Numbered from the stretch's first letter, positions 15,374 to 24,401 are shown. The stretch: 64,000 bases of DNA from Acidaminobacter hydrogenoformans DSM 2784 (GCF_900103005.1 NZ_FMWL01000014.1:1-64000), one strand, 5' to 3'. Notes: a model not told the origin generated them from the letters alone. Program-made: numbers and translations.

Positions 15374-15403
15374 AACGCCACCTTCCCAAACGAAGGCGAC
15401 GTT
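15374..15403 (-). terminator. Terminator of the methyltransferase gene
   Basis: AACGTCGCCTTC pairs along its full length with GAAGGTGGCGTT (with three G-U pairs) on the minus strand, and TTTTATTTTAT follows. Confidence 0.82.
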
Positions 15404-15446
15404 CGATAAAGTTGCATAAATATCAAAACATCTAAAACTGGTGACG

Positions 15447-16166
15447 TTAAGAGCCCGCGACAATCACCGTCGCCGGGCTTTCCAGGGTATGCGGTGAGCC
15501 ATCAAAGCCCCCATAGACATTCACTTCCCTAAATCCTGCTTCTTCCAGAGCGCGAACGAGGTCACCAGCTTCTACAGGCAGCAAAGTCGTTGAGGCTTCA
15601 GTCTTTCCCTGACCTTCGATCTCCAGCTGACCATGAAATACAACTTCCGCGTCCTTCAATTCATAATGCCTGTGAAAGCGCATGCGCCCCTCCTGACGGT
15701 CTATCAAAGGCAACGACAAATCCTTGTGGGCAAGCACACGGTCATAATTGACCGTCTGTATGACCACAGAACCGCTTTCCTTCAATTTTTCCCGGCAAGC
15801 CTTCACCAACTCATTAACTTCAGCTAAAGAGCCCAAATGCACTAAGGTGTTCCCTATGCAATAGATCAGGTCAAACGGCCCCACATTCAGCTCAGGCAGG
15901 CGCCGCATATCGTAAACCAAGGCTTTGGGCGGATTTTCATCATTTTCTGTCTTAGACACCAGCATTTCCACCATAGGTGAATCCAAATCAAACGCGCAGA
16001 CATCATAACCAAGGCGCGCCAGCGGGATCGCGTAAGTGCCCGTCGCGCAGCCGACATCAAGAACACTGCCGCGTTCCGGAAGCAGCGCTTTAAGGAACAT
16101 CAGCTGCTTTTCATTGGTAGGGAAGATCACATCATAATAACGTCCAAGCATCTCATAAAAGTCCAC
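15447..16166 (-). CDS. Class I SAM-dependent methyltransferase
   Basis: A 239-residue methyltransferase with SAM-binding motif I as VLDVGCATGTYAIPLARLG near residues 36-54, the motif II acidic residue in VCAFDLDSPMVEML, and FDLIYCIGNTLVHL as motif IV. The C-terminal half (RFHRHYELKDAEVVFHGQLE) suggests a small-molecule methyltransferase of the type 11/25 group. The substrate is not evident. The start is a GTG behind GAGGTGATCCT. The gene is a single-gene unit with its own terminator. Confidence 0.85.
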   Translation of the reverse strand: MDFYEMLGRYYDVIFPTNEKQLMFLKALLPERGSVLDVGCATGTYAIPLARLGYDVCAFDLDSPMVEMLVSKTENDENPPKALVYDMRRLPELNVGPFDLIYCIGNTLVHLGSLAEVNELVKACREKLKESGSVVIQTVNYDRVLAHKDLSLPLIDRQEGRMRFHRHYELKDAEVVFHGQLEIEGQGKTEASTTLLPVEAGDLVRALEEAGFREVNVYGGFDGSPHTLESPATVIVAGS

Positions 16167-16282
16167 AGGATCACCTCATCCAATTCTTCATTCGGGTCAA
16201 TAGCCCGGTCGTCATCCACTGCTGTCACAAAGTCGCTTTGATTTAATTCAATTTAATTCAATTAGATATTATTTTATACCCG

Positions 16283-17926
16283 CTAATCGCTTTCAATAAC
16301 CGCCCAAACCTCTTCATTCGCAAAATCGATTGACCAAAATCCGAGTCCCGGAAGTCCATAGCGTTCCATCAGCTCAAGCCGCATCTCCAAAGAGGCTGCG
16401 TCCTCCAGCCAAACTCTGTATTTTACGCCGTTTGATACATATTCAACATAATTCTGTCCCGTTTCTTCATCAAAGACCGGCATAAGACTTCGCGCCTCCA
16501 GCCACTCGGAAGTTCTGGCGTAGCTCAGCGTGGACGAGCTGACCTTCTTAGCCCCGCCAGTGCCTGACTCTTTCCAAATTCTCGTGTAGAGCGGCATCCC
16601 CAGCACCAGCTTTTCACGCGGGATCAGCGCGAGGCTTTTTTCAATGCCAGTCACGACCCAGTCCCGGGAAGCGACAGAGCCCGCCTTGGGGCTGGATGCC
16701 CAGTGCTCATCATAAGCCATCAGGAAAACAAAATCTACAGACTTGGACAACGCTGGACGGTCATACACTTTGGACCACTGATCGCTGCCCTCCGGCACGG
16801 TCACATCTATGGAAACCCATTTGCCGACGCGTTTCAGAGCCTCTGACAGCTTTGCCACATAATCGGAAAAGAGCGCCTGATCCTTCAGATACATATTTTC
16901 AAAGTCAATATTGATGCCCTCCAGGCCAAAAGCCACGGCATAAGCCACCACATGGGCAATCGTCCTGTCTGACAGTGCCTCGCTGCGGAGCATTTCCGAG
17001 GTCCAGGCGGGGCTGAAATGGTTGGCGTACAGCCCCCAGACCTGGATTCCCGCTTCCTGGGCGCGGAGCACGTAAGACATATCCGCGAGGCTCAGCACTA
17101 TGCCGTCGACGTTGAGGTCGAACCAGGTGGGCATGATGACGTTTAGGGTGCCAAAACCATCGGCAGCATTGAAGTTAAAATTGTTTTCATAGCTATGAAC
17201 CTGGTCCCAGGCACCGACTACCCGATCCAGCTGGGCCCTGTCCCCGACCGGAATCACCGGCGGCAGAAAATTCGCAGGGGAGGTCTCAATCCCATCCAGC
17301 CGCTCCAGGAGACCCATCCTGCCGTCCGCATGCAGCACATTCAGCGCCCCACCCTCAGTCCTGACCGCTGTCACAAACTGATTTGGCTGGACTTCGAAGA
17401 CCTTTATGCCATCCAAACTCACCACCGCGCCCTTTGACACTTTCAAATTCACAACATCCGCCCGGTGGGTCAACAGGTTGAGCATGCCAGACTCAGGACT
17501 GCGCATCCAGCGCATGCGGTACAGCCGGGAGAGCGCCTCGAGCTCGACATAGCGCTGGTCGTCCACCCGGTAAATTGGCAGACTCAGCGTTTCAAGGCTT
17601 TCACTGAGCAAAGCGTCCGTCACGTCATCACCGGACTTAAAGCCCATGGCCTCAAACTTCATGTAAAGCCGCTCGCCTGAGGGACTCACGTAAGCGCCCT
17701 CGTCCAGCCACCCCTGAACAATCCGAATGTCCAAAAACAGCCGCCCCTCTTCCTCCACGTAAGTCATCCCGTTTGGAATCACCACGTCGTCAACCGTCAC
17801 CTTGGAGCGGTAGAGGGTCTGCGCGAAGCGCGCGGAAAGCTCGTCATACTTAAAATACCAATAGCCCGCAGCCGCCCCGGAGGCCAGCAGCAGCAAGATT
17901 AGAACTATGATTGCGAAACGCTTCAT
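16283..17926 (-). CDS. Membrane-anchored glycoside hydrolase family 18 protein
   Basis: 547 residues: an N-terminal signal anchor (residues 5-24), a region of about 200 residues resembling copper-amine-oxidase-like/stalk domains, then a GH18 barrel from about 240 to the end. The catalytic DxxDxDxE box appears as LEGINIDFENM (about residue 345), with the catalytic Glu kept and the first Asp replaced by Glu. FVFLMAYDEHW and LVLGMPLYTRIW are typical GH18 strands. Relatives include spore-cortex and wall N-acetylglucosaminidases such as YaaH/YdhD, so cell-wall turnover is likely. GGGGG stands nine bases before the ATG. Confidence 0.88.
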   Translation of the reverse strand: MKRFAIIVLILLLLASGAAAGYWYFKYDELSARFAQTLYRSKVTVDDVVIPNGMTYVEEEGRLFLDIRIVQGWLDEGAYVSPSGERLYMKFEAMGFKSGDDVTDALLSESLETLSLPIYRVDDQRYVELEALSRLYRMRWMRSPESGMLNLLTHRADVVNLKVSKGAVVSLDGIKVFEVQPNQFVTAVRTEGGALNVLHADGRMGLLERLDGIETSPANFLPPVIPVGDRAQLDRVVGAWDQVHSYENNFNFNAADGFGTLNVIMPTWFDLNVDGIVLSLADMSYVLRAQEAGIQVWGLYANHFSPAWTSEMLRSEALSDRTIAHVVAYAVAFGLEGINIDFENMYLKDQALFSDYVAKLSEALKRVGKWVSIDVTVPEGSDQWSKVYDRPALSKSVDFVFLMAYDEHWASSPKAGSVASRDWVVTGIEKSLALIPREKLVLGMPLYTRIWKESGTGGAKKVSSSTLSYARTSEWLEARSLMPVFDEETGQNYVEYVSNGVKYRVWLEDAASLEMRLELMERYGLPGLGFWSIDFANEEVWAVIESD

Positions 17927-17990
17927 TTGTCAATTCCCCCTAATCAATGCCTTGGCGCACGCTGACACGCACGCTGATTTTCAAAAGATT

Positions 17991-18031
17991 GTTTTTGCCG
18001 ATGGTGTTGGTTCCCCAACCATCGGCAAAAA
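17991..18031. terminator. Bidirectional hairpin after the chromate transporter pair
   Basis: GTTTTTGCCGATGGT and ACCATCGGCAAAAAC are perfect 15-base arms around GTTGGTTCCCCA. The arms end in A/T runs that serve as T tracts on either strand. The loop resembles the GTTGG...CCAAC arms of the dispersed repeat. Confidence 0.75.
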
Positions 18032-18047
18032 CGCACTTTGAGGGCAC

Positions 18048-18587
18048 TTACGCCAAAACACCGTAAAATACAGCGCCCATGACCCCCGAAAGCCCCATGA
18101 CCCAAACCACCTTGACTTTAAACCTGGTCAATAGTGCAAACGCGATGGCACCTATAAGAGTCGCCCGCCAGTCCCATTCCACGGTCAGCCCTGTCGACAC
18201 CGCAGCACTCAAAATCAAGGCAATGACAATAGGCCTGAGGGCGCTAAAAACGCTGCGAAGAAGATGATGCTCCCTATAGGGATAGAGGCGACCAGCCAAA
18301 AGGACCGAAAGCGTGATGCAGGTCACAACCACGGCAACTGTCGCCGCCGCAGAGCCCAGGATCCCGCCCATTTTGTAGCCCACATAGGTGGACGTGTTGA
18401 TGGCCACCGGTCCCGGCGTCACCTGGGAGATGGAAAGGATATTGAGAAACTCCCGGTCTGTCAGCCAGTGATGGATCCCAACGACCTCATGCCGTATGAC
18501 CGGAAGTATGGCGTAGCCGCCGCCAAAGCTAAAAGAGCCAATTTTAAAAAAGGTCAGGGCCATTTGAAGAATCAATGGCAGCTTCAT
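18048..18587 (-). CDS. Chromate transporter family protein, subunit B
   Basis: A 179-residue half-size CHR-family membrane protein with the signature FFKIGSFSFGGGYAILPVI at residues 11-29 and PGPVAINTSTYVGYKMGG near residue 58, plus about five hydrophobic segments. Half-size CHR proteins come in pairs, as here, and full transport needs both. Its ATG overlaps the stop of the first subunit (ATGA). Chromate efflux is the family's known activity, but for clostridial pairs the true substrate is not established. Confidence 0.88.
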   Translation of the reverse strand: MKLPLILQMALTFFKIGSFSFGGGYAILPVIRHEVVGIHHWLTDREFLNILSISQVTPGPVAINTSTYVGYKMGGILGSAAATVAVVVTCITLSVLLAGRLYPYREHHLLRSVFSALRPIVIALILSAAVSTGLTVEWDWRATLIGAIAFALLTRFKVKVVWVMGLSGVMGAVFYGVLA

Positions 18588-19168
18588 TCAGACACCTCCC
18601 CTTCCCCGGACGACTTCACCGAATTCAGGCCGCTGTCAGACGGCGGAAACACTTTGTTCAGAAGCAAGCCCGTGACGATCCCCCCAGCAATCACAAGGAT
18701 GGGGTGAACGCCCAGCGCAATCAGCAGAATCGCTGCCAAAGCAAAAATGCCAATATTGAGTGGTGACCAGGACACCTTTTTTCCAAGGCGATAAGCCGAA
18801 ATCAGGATCATGACCGCCACCGCCGGCATCAGCCCGCTGAAGACCGGCTCAATGTACTTTGCGATATTCGCTTTGATCAGCAAATGCGCTATGATCACAA
18901 TGATCAGAAAGGACGGCAATATGACGCCCAGCGCGGCCATCAGCGCGCCCCTCAGCTTCTTGAGCCGGTAGCCAATAAAAGCCGCAAGATTGACGGCAAT
19001 GGGGCCCGGTAAGCTCTGGGCGACACTAATGATGTCCAAAATTTCCTCATCCGTCATCCACTCTTTTTTCCATACTATTTCCTCTTCGATCAGAGGGATC
19101 ATGGCATAGCCGCCGCCAAAGGTAAATAATCCAATTTTAAAAAAAGTCGTCAGCAGTGCTCTATACAT
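18584..19168 (-). CDS. Chromate transporter family protein, subunit A
   Basis: A half-size CHR protein of 194 residues with FFKIGLFTFGGGYAMIPLI at residues 9-27 and LPGPIAVNLAAFIGY, matching its partner. The ATG at 19168 is chosen because GGAGG precedes it by eight bases; the open frame extends 22 residues upstream without a site. A possible -10 TACAAT lies just upstream. The acidic C-terminus overlaps the next gene by four bases. Confidence 0.88.
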   Translation of the reverse strand: MYRALLTTFFKIGLFTFGGGYAMIPLIEEEIVWKKEWMTDEEILDIISVAQSLPGPIAVNLAAFIGYRLKKLRGALMAALGVILPSFLIIVIIAHLLIKANIAKYIEPVFSGLMPAVAVMILISAYRLGKKVSWSPLNIGIFALAAILLIALGVHPILVIAGGIVTGLLLNKVFPPSDSGLNSVKSSGEGEVSE

Positions 19169-19271
19169 AAAAAAGACCTCCAAAAGACGCACAAAATATT
19201 CCTTTATATTGTAACATAAATTGAAGGCGGTCATCTCTGCGGAAATTTGACTTTACAAAAGCCATGCCATA

Positions 19272-19310
19272 AAGGCGTTTGGTTGGGGACAGTCCCCAAC
19301 CAAACGCCTT
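19272..19310. repeat. Perfect palindromic repeat (GGGGACAGTCCCC core, 19-base arms)
   Basis: The best copy of the dispersed element: arms AAGGCGTTTGGTTGGGGAC and its exact complement around a single A. It lies between the chromate pair and the aminopeptidase gene. Confidence 0.92.
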
Positions 19311-19315
19311 CTCTA

Positions 19316-19348
19316 ATTAAAAGGACGCCTTATTGAATAAGGCATCCT
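19316..19348 (-). terminator. Terminator of the M29 aminopeptidase gene
   Basis: On the minus strand AGGATGCCTTAT pairs with ATAAGGCGTCCT across TCA, followed by TTTTAATTAG. Confidence 0.8.
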
Positions 19349-19356
19349 CAAAATTT

Positions 19357-20469
19357 TTATTTCAAGTTTTCCGGGTTCAGGACTTTCAGATCTTCTGCGA
19401 CAAAGCGTCCATCCTTTCTGATCAGCTCGCCATCAAAATAGATTTCTCCGCCGCCATATTCCGGGGTCTGAATGCAGACCAAATCCCAGTGAATCGCGGA
19501 GGCATTGCCGTTCGAAGCGTCCTCATAAGCCCTTCCAGGGGTGAAATGAAAGCTTCCCATAATCTTCTCGTCGAAAAGTGTATCCTTCATAGGCTTCAGG
19601 ATGTATGGGTTGACGCCAATCGCAAACTCCCCCACATAGCGGGCCCCCTCATCCGTATCAAAGACCTGGTTGATTTTTTCAGTGTCGTTCGCCGTCGCGT
19701 CAATAATCTTGCCGTTTTCAAACCGCAGTACAATGTTTTCATAGGTAAAGCCGTTGTAAACCGCCGGGCAGTTATAGGAGATCACGCCATTGACGGAATC
19801 CTTGACTGGCGCCGTGAAAACCTCGCCGTCCGGAATATTGTTTTCCCCCGCGCACTTAATGACAGGAATATCACCAATCGAAAAAGACAAGTCCGTACCG
19901 CTGCCAACAATACGCACGTCCCTCGTCTTCTCCATGCGGGCAACCAGGGCATCCATGGCTTTTGACATCTTTCCGTAATCGAGGTTGCAGACATCAAAAT
20001 AAAACGATTCAAACTTTTCAAGACTTGTCGAGGCAAGCTGAGCCATGGCGCTGTTTGGATAGCGAAGCACGACCCACTTTGTGTTGTTGACGCGCTCGTT
20101 CGTCAAATTTGAAAGGTATTTTTCCATATATAGGCGCATTTGATCGCTGGGGACATCCGCCATTTCATTGACGTTATCCGGGCCTGTAATTCCAATATAC
20201 GCGTCCATTTGACGCATTTTATAGAGGTCAACCTCTTCCCAAAGCTTGAAATGTTCTTCTTTACCCTGCATTACAATTTCTCTGGTGAGAACGGAATCCT
20301 TTAATTCTACAAACGGATAACCGCCTGCCGCGTGAACCTCTCGAACCAAAGCTTTAACCAAGGGTTTTGGGCTTTCTCCAACACTCTGAATCATTACTTT
20401 TTCACCTGGCTGCACATTACAGGAATACTGAACAAGATTTTTCGCTAATTGATTGATTCTCGGATCCAT
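19357..20469 (-). CDS. M29 family aminopeptidase
   Basis: A 370-residue metallopeptidase of the AmpS/thermostable aminopeptidase T family, which removes N-terminal residues from peptides in the cytoplasm. The metal-binding region shows IPDGEVFTAPVKDSVNG (about residue 237-253), GEFAIGVNP, GSFHFTPGRAYED with a ligand histidine, and AIHWDLV with another. The length is somewhat short of the usual 400-410. AAGGAGG lies six bases before the ATG. It is a single transcription unit. Confidence 0.92.
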   Translation of the reverse strand: MDPRINQLAKNLVQYSCNVQPGEKVMIQSVGESPKPLVKALVREVHAAGGYPFVELKDSVLTREIVMQGKEEHFKLWEEVDLYKMRQMDAYIGITGPDNVNEMADVPSDQMRLYMEKYLSNLTNERVNNTKWVVLRYPNSAMAQLASTSLEKFESFYFDVCNLDYGKMSKAMDALVARMEKTRDVRIVGSGTDLSFSIGDIPVIKCAGENNIPDGEVFTAPVKDSVNGVISYNCPAVYNGFTYENIVLRFENGKIIDATANDTEKINQVFDTDEGARYVGEFAIGVNPYILKPMKDTLFDEKIMGSFHFTPGRAYEDASNGNASAIHWDLVCIQTPEYGGGEIYFDGELIRKDGRFVAEDLKVLNPENLK

Positions 20470-20675
20470 AATATCCTCCTTGTCAGATCTGACAGTGGTC
20501 GTTTACCCATTGACTGGTCGTCTTTATTATATACAAATAGTTTTGACATCGCAATAAATTTATATGGTCTTTTATGGCGCTATTTCATGGTTTTTACTCG
20601 GTTTTTACTCAGCTATTGTTCGGCGGTTGCACAGTTAGTGCAAGGCCTTTAGTTTTCAGGCCAGCGCTTTTAGAG

Positions 20676-21482
20676 TTATTTAATCCGCATTGCCCTGAGC
20701 ATCTCCCGCAGCATCCCAGCGCTCTCAATCCTGGAAAGGGCATCCACTCTGGTACAGCGTCTGAGAATTTCAAAATAGGCCGGAGCGAAGGCGTGAGGCT
20801 CTATTGCCGCGATTTCAAGAAACATCTTTCCAAAACCGTATAAATCCACCGCAGCATCGCAGTGTCCAGGAAAGAGCTTTGCTTCCGGTGACGCATAGCC
20901 AAGGGTCCCTCTGAGGGCGGGAGATTCTCCAATTCTGTCTGAACTCTGAGCGAGAACCGGCTTTTCATCTCCTTCCCGGATGAGATGCCTGGCGGCGTCA
21001 AAGTCGATCAACACCGCGTCATCGAACAAATCTATTATGACGTTTTCAGGTTTGATGTCATGGTGGAGAAAACCATACACTTCATGGAGCCTGCTCAGAG
21101 TCGTCGCCAGCTGCAGGGACCACCTGACCGCATTCAACACCACCTTTTGAGGCGCCTCAGACATCAATCCCCTAAGCGTACATCCCTCCACCCACTCTTC
21201 CTCCACCACCAGCTCGTCTGAGCGATGGCCCGAGACCGACCAGTTGAAGACAACAGGCACATTCATGCCCCGCGGCGCCCGCATCAGCTCAAGAATCTCG
21301 AGATAGTCACGGCTTGGGGGGTTCTCATAGCGCTTTATGCAGCGTTTTCCCCTGCCCTCGAGACTCCGCACACAGTAGACCGCACAGCTTCCACCTCTCG
21401 CCACATCCCCCGGATGGAATTTCGACACCTCAGCTTTGATAGAGCTTTCTTGCCTGGCAACTACCTCATGATTTCCTTTCAA
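20676..21482 (-). CDS. Serine/threonine protein kinase coupled to a Tad-like pseudopilin gene
   Basis: About 268 residues of a eukaryotic-like protein kinase domain with no membrane segment. The catalytic loop HHDIKPENVIID (HxDxxxxN), the metal motif IDFDAAR (DFD in place of DFG) and the activation segment GTLGYASPE are intact. The N-lobe has a glycine-poor ARGGSCAVY loop and the lysine in RCIKRYE. I chose the TTG nine bases past TTGGAGG, so the gene overlaps the pseudopilin stop by 17 bases; the frame opens at 21542. As last gene of the Tad-like cluster it may regulate surface-structure assembly, by inference from position. Confidence 0.85.
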   Translation of the reverse strand: MKGNHEVVARQESSIKAEVSKFHPGDVARGGSCAVYCVRSLEGRGKRCIKRYENPPSRDYLEILELMRAPRGMNVPVVFNWSVSGHRSDELVVEEEWVEGCTLRGLMSEAPQKVVLNAVRWSLQLATTLSRLHEVYGFLHHDIKPENVIIDLFDDAVLIDFDAARHLIREGDEKPVLAQSSDRIGESPALRGTLGYASPEAKLFPGHCDAAVDLYGFGKMFLEIAAIEPHAFAPAYFEILRRCTRVDALSRIESAGMLREMLRAMRIK

Positions 21483-22077
21483 ATAACGGCACCTCCAATA
21501 TACAGTGGGCACAGGCCTCATAGCCCTCATGCTCCGCTTCATCCTGACTCAGCGGCCGGCTGGATTTTCTCAAGTGGAAGCAATTGGCTTCATGATATTT
21601 GGAGCCAGTCTTCGTTACATAAACTACTGCAGCGGTTTTTAGCTCTTTTTCCCCTGCGGGGCTGTCATTCGCCCTATAAATGGAACGCCCCGTTTTTTCG
21701 AAGCTTGTCACGATAGGTCCAAGGATTGGAACCTCCCGAACCCAATAGAGCTTGGCAACAAAATTTCCAGCTGCGTCTTCACGTAAGTAGAGGTACTGGA
21801 GATCAACCTCGCCGCCTACCGCCGCCAGATTTGCCGCCATGGCTAAACTCGTTCCAGCCGGCGACGTCATTTTTCCAGGCTCTTGAACAGCGATTTGCAT
21901 GCAGGTGTTATGGAAGGCCTGCCGTGTGACCTCAACCACCCTGAGGTGTCCAAGATATTGGGCGAGGCCGAATCCAAGCATCAGCACCAGCGGCAGCGCG
22001 ATCGCTGCTTCAACCGTAAGCACGCCGCGACTGTTGAGACAGTTCCTGAACCGGGACAGCCTTTTACTCCCAGCCAT
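21466..22077 (-). CDS. TadE-like pseudopilin with a C-terminal Cys/His motif
   Basis: About 203 residues. The N-terminal hydrophobic helix follows the motif SRGVLTVEAAIALPLVLMLG, the TadE signature for a class of minor pilins cleaved by a prepilin peptidase. The C-terminus ends in a separate module with TGSKYHEANCFHLRKSS, then SQDEAEHEGYEACAHC: this C-x(n)-CxxC arrangement with His is a putative metal-binding domain also found in nucleases and secreted proteins. The start ATG at 22077 overlaps the DUF5702 gene by 14 bases, and the gene overlaps the kinase downstream. Confidence 0.82.
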   Translation of the reverse strand: MAGSKRLSRFRNCLNSRGVLTVEAAIALPLVLMLGFGLAQYLGHLRVVEVTRQAFHNTCMQIAVQEPGKMTSPAGTSLAMAANLAAVGGEVDLQYLYLREDAAGNFVAKLYWVREVPILGPIVTSFEKTGRSIYRANDSPAGEKELKTAAVVYVTKTGSKYHEANCFHLRKSSRPLSQDEAEHEGYEACAHCILEVPLFERKS

Positions 22078-23539
22078 AGCCATCCTCCCAGGTCACCGCC
22101 GGTAAACTGCCCAACGCTTCGACTTGTATTGAAAATGCAGTTGCCCTTTGGCTCAGATCAATGCCGTTGAGTCCACCCTTGTTTTCTCCGCTGCCCAACG
22201 CTATAAGATCCATGGCACGCAGCACATGAGCGGTGCCAGCCTTCATCCACAGAAGCGCGCTGAGGTGGTCACCATAATCAGCATCAATGAAACCCTCAGA
22301 AGCGTTTGAGTTGTTTACAGGGCCAGTCTTACCCTCTTCTGCCAAGACTGTATCTCCACGCCCAGAGCCAAACTGTGTCTGCCACTTCGCATCCGTCCCA
22401 TGGATCCAGGGCAGTTCTTCTCCTGCCAGGAGGCGCTTGAGGTCACTTCTGCTTTCCGCGGCAGCCCAGGTCACCACCAGCGCGGAGGAGGTCATCACCG
22501 CCGGGACGCCAAAAACGGTATTGACCGCCCCGGAGACCACCGCGATCCACTTTTGCTTTTTCTGGCAACCCGCGACATGGGCGGTGTTGCCCGCGAGCCG
22601 GAGGAGGAAAACATCGGCATAAGCCCTGGCTTCGTTAAAAACCTCTGCGCCATGTCCATACAGAAGATATTCCCTTTCGGCGTTAAAAAAAGTTTCTGCA
22701 GGTGCGTGCTTATAAAACGGCGTCCGGTTGTCTGCAGCCCGGTCCCTGAAATGCCTGGCAACATAATAAACGAACGCCAGGCGTTCCGGGGCCTCCAGCG
22801 GACGCCTCAACCCCTCGTACAATTGGCTGGGCAGCCTATCCTTCTGCGCCGGCGTCAGTTCAGGCCCGATCGCTTCCTCAGCTTCTCCCCCAACCTCTTT
22901 CCCATCACGGCCCACTTGATCTTCGGATCTACCCATCTCCCGAATCCAGCGAACTGCCTCAATCGCCAAGTCCTTCTCTTCCTCCGAAACCGTTCCAGAG
23001 CTTTCCCCGGATAAAGCCTTCTCAAATGCCTGATCTTCCTTTGAGGCTCCTGCTGCAGGCTCTTGCCCGCCGCTTAATCCCGGGGACTTCTCCATCCATG
23101 AAGAAAATCCTGACAAAGCCTCCTCTGCCGTCCCCGATGCGACCGACCGAGCCACAGCTTCCAGGAAGGCTTCCGGTTCATTCAGTGTTTGACGTGGCTC
23201 AAATTGCCACGAACGACGCTGACCCTTCCACCAAAACCCCAGCCTGCTCGATGCATTCATGTAGACCTGTGGATCCGCCACCTCAAGATCCACCGCCAGA
23301 AGGCTATAGGATTCCAGCAACCGGCGGTCATAGGTGTGCAGGATCGACTGTCCTGTCATCTCCAGCGTCCTCAAGGTATCCGCGTGTTTCATCTGGTTCA
23401 TGCCATAAGTCACCAGCGCGCCAAACAGACCGAGGATGGTCAAAGTCATCATTAAAGCAAACAGCGTTATGGACCCCGACTCGTCCAAGCGTGCCGAACA
23501 TAGCCTCTTGGAGGCCAAGCAGCGGTAAAGCTTCCACAT
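22064..23539 (-). CDS. DUF5702 / TadG-like secreted protein
   Basis: 491 residues. A single N-terminal helix after DESGSITLFALMMTLTILGL (about residues 19-45) anchors a large exported domain. The following TLEMTGQSILHTYDRRLLESYSL matches DUF5702 proteins, which accompany Tad/Flp pilus genes in Clostridia and resemble TadG. An acidic, low-complexity stretch (about residues 140-210) separates two structured parts. Its function is unknown. It lies between two TadE-like genes with tight spacing. The secretion ATPase and platform genes of the Tad system are not in this window. Confidence 0.8.
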   Translation of the reverse strand: MWKLYRCLASKRLCSARLDESGSITLFALMMTLTILGLFGALVTYGMNQMKHADTLRTLEMTGQSILHTYDRRLLESYSLLAVDLEVADPQVYMNASSRLGFWWKGQRRSWQFEPRQTLNEPEAFLEAVARSVASGTAEEALSGFSSWMEKSPGLSGGQEPAAGASKEDQAFEKALSGESSGTVSEEEKDLAIEAVRWIREMGRSEDQVGRDGKEVGGEAEEAIGPELTPAQKDRLPSQLYEGLRRPLEAPERLAFVYYVARHFRDRAADNRTPFYKHAPAETFFNAEREYLLYGHGAEVFNEARAYADVFLLRLAGNTAHVAGCQKKQKWIAVVSGAVNTVFGVPAVMTSSALVVTWAAAESRSDLKRLLAGEELPWIHGTDAKWQTQFGSGRGDTVLAEEGKTGPVNNSNASEGFIDADYGDHLSALLWMKAGTAHVLRAMDLIALGSGENKGGLNGIDLSQRATAFSIQVEALGSLPAVTWEDGYGWE

Positions 23540-23581
23540 CCTCCAAGCCTCCTTTCATAATCACCTCTTATGATCCCCCGC

Positions 23582-24115
23582 TTACTGAAGCTCTGGCGCC
23601 AAGCGGTACATCCCAAATATCAGGAAGTCTGCCGGTACTCTTACATGAAAAGAACGTGCACTTACAGCCTCAAGGCCCTTAAGCCAGGGGTGGCCAGGCT
23701 CAAGGACTGCATTGAGCTTTAGGGTTCGAAGACCCAGGAGACTATTTTCTTCACCCAAGCCGCCAAACGCGACAGAACGTTTGACCTTGACGGTACCCAT
23801 CACCTTTAACCCATCCTCAAAATTTAACCGCTCTGTTTCGACGTGATGCATCTCAGTCATTCCCATTTGGTGGATCCCTGCTGCCATCAACAGGGACTGA
23901 AATTCAAAGAGCATGACAAGGACAATCAAAACAGCCATCATTATGGCTGCTGGCGTTAGGACCGCCGCTTCGACCGTCAGAAAACCCTGGCTTTCCATGA
24001 ACCCGCCTAAAGAACTCGCGCCAGCAGTATAGCATGGTTTCACAGGAGGTTTGTCCATTGCTCCGGGCTTCTGCAGGATGGACTTTTGCGTTTTTTCAAA
24101 ACCCTGTTCGGCCAT
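23582..24115 (-). CDS. TadE-like pseudopilin (first gene of the cluster)
   Basis: About 177 residues. The TadE signature ESQGFLTVEAAVLTPAAIMM starts near residue 40, followed by one hydrophobic helix and a soluble domain of about 110 residues. The ATG at 24115 follows AAGGATG; an ATG directly before ESQGF has no clear site, so the leader may be unusually long or the true start later. It heads a four-gene minus-strand cluster with DUF5702, a second TadE-like protein and a kinase. Confidence 0.75.
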   Translation of the reverse strand: MAEQGFEKTQKSILQKPGAMDKPPVKPCYTAGASSLGGFMESQGFLTVEAAVLTPAAIMMAVLIVLVMLFEFQSLLMAAGIHQMGMTEMHHVETERLNFEDGLKVMGTVKVKRSVAFGGLGEENSLLGLRTLKLNAVLEPGHPWLKGLEAVSARSFHVRVPADFLIFGMYRLAPELQ

Positions 24116-24372
24116 AAAATGCATCCTTCCGTGAAAATTTCCGGGTTAACCACGACGACTTGTAACATCATGAAAGCTTTACGCTATTCCATATTTTTAC
24201 TTTTCACTTCTATAGATTACCACATTTTAACATTTCGTCAAGACTGTTTCGTCCTTCACTTTGGCAATTTTGTTCAAAGCAGAGGTTGCACGGTTTATGG
24301 AGCAAGTGGGTGAAGTTCATCATTATGCGAATACTGTATTTTGTATTTATTATTCTTTTTTTAATTTCAATA

Positions 24373-24401
24373 TTGACAGCTTCCTTGCATTTGGGTAATA
24401 T
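24373..24401 (+). promoter_or_regulatory. Sigma-A promoter of the NapH-like gene
   Basis: -35 TTGACA and -10 TAATAT are separated by 17 bases. The start near 24408 leaves a leader of about 97 bases with a small hairpin (CACCCC...GGGGTG, about 24421-24441). The rest of 24116-24372 holds nothing I recognise. Confidence 0.82.
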
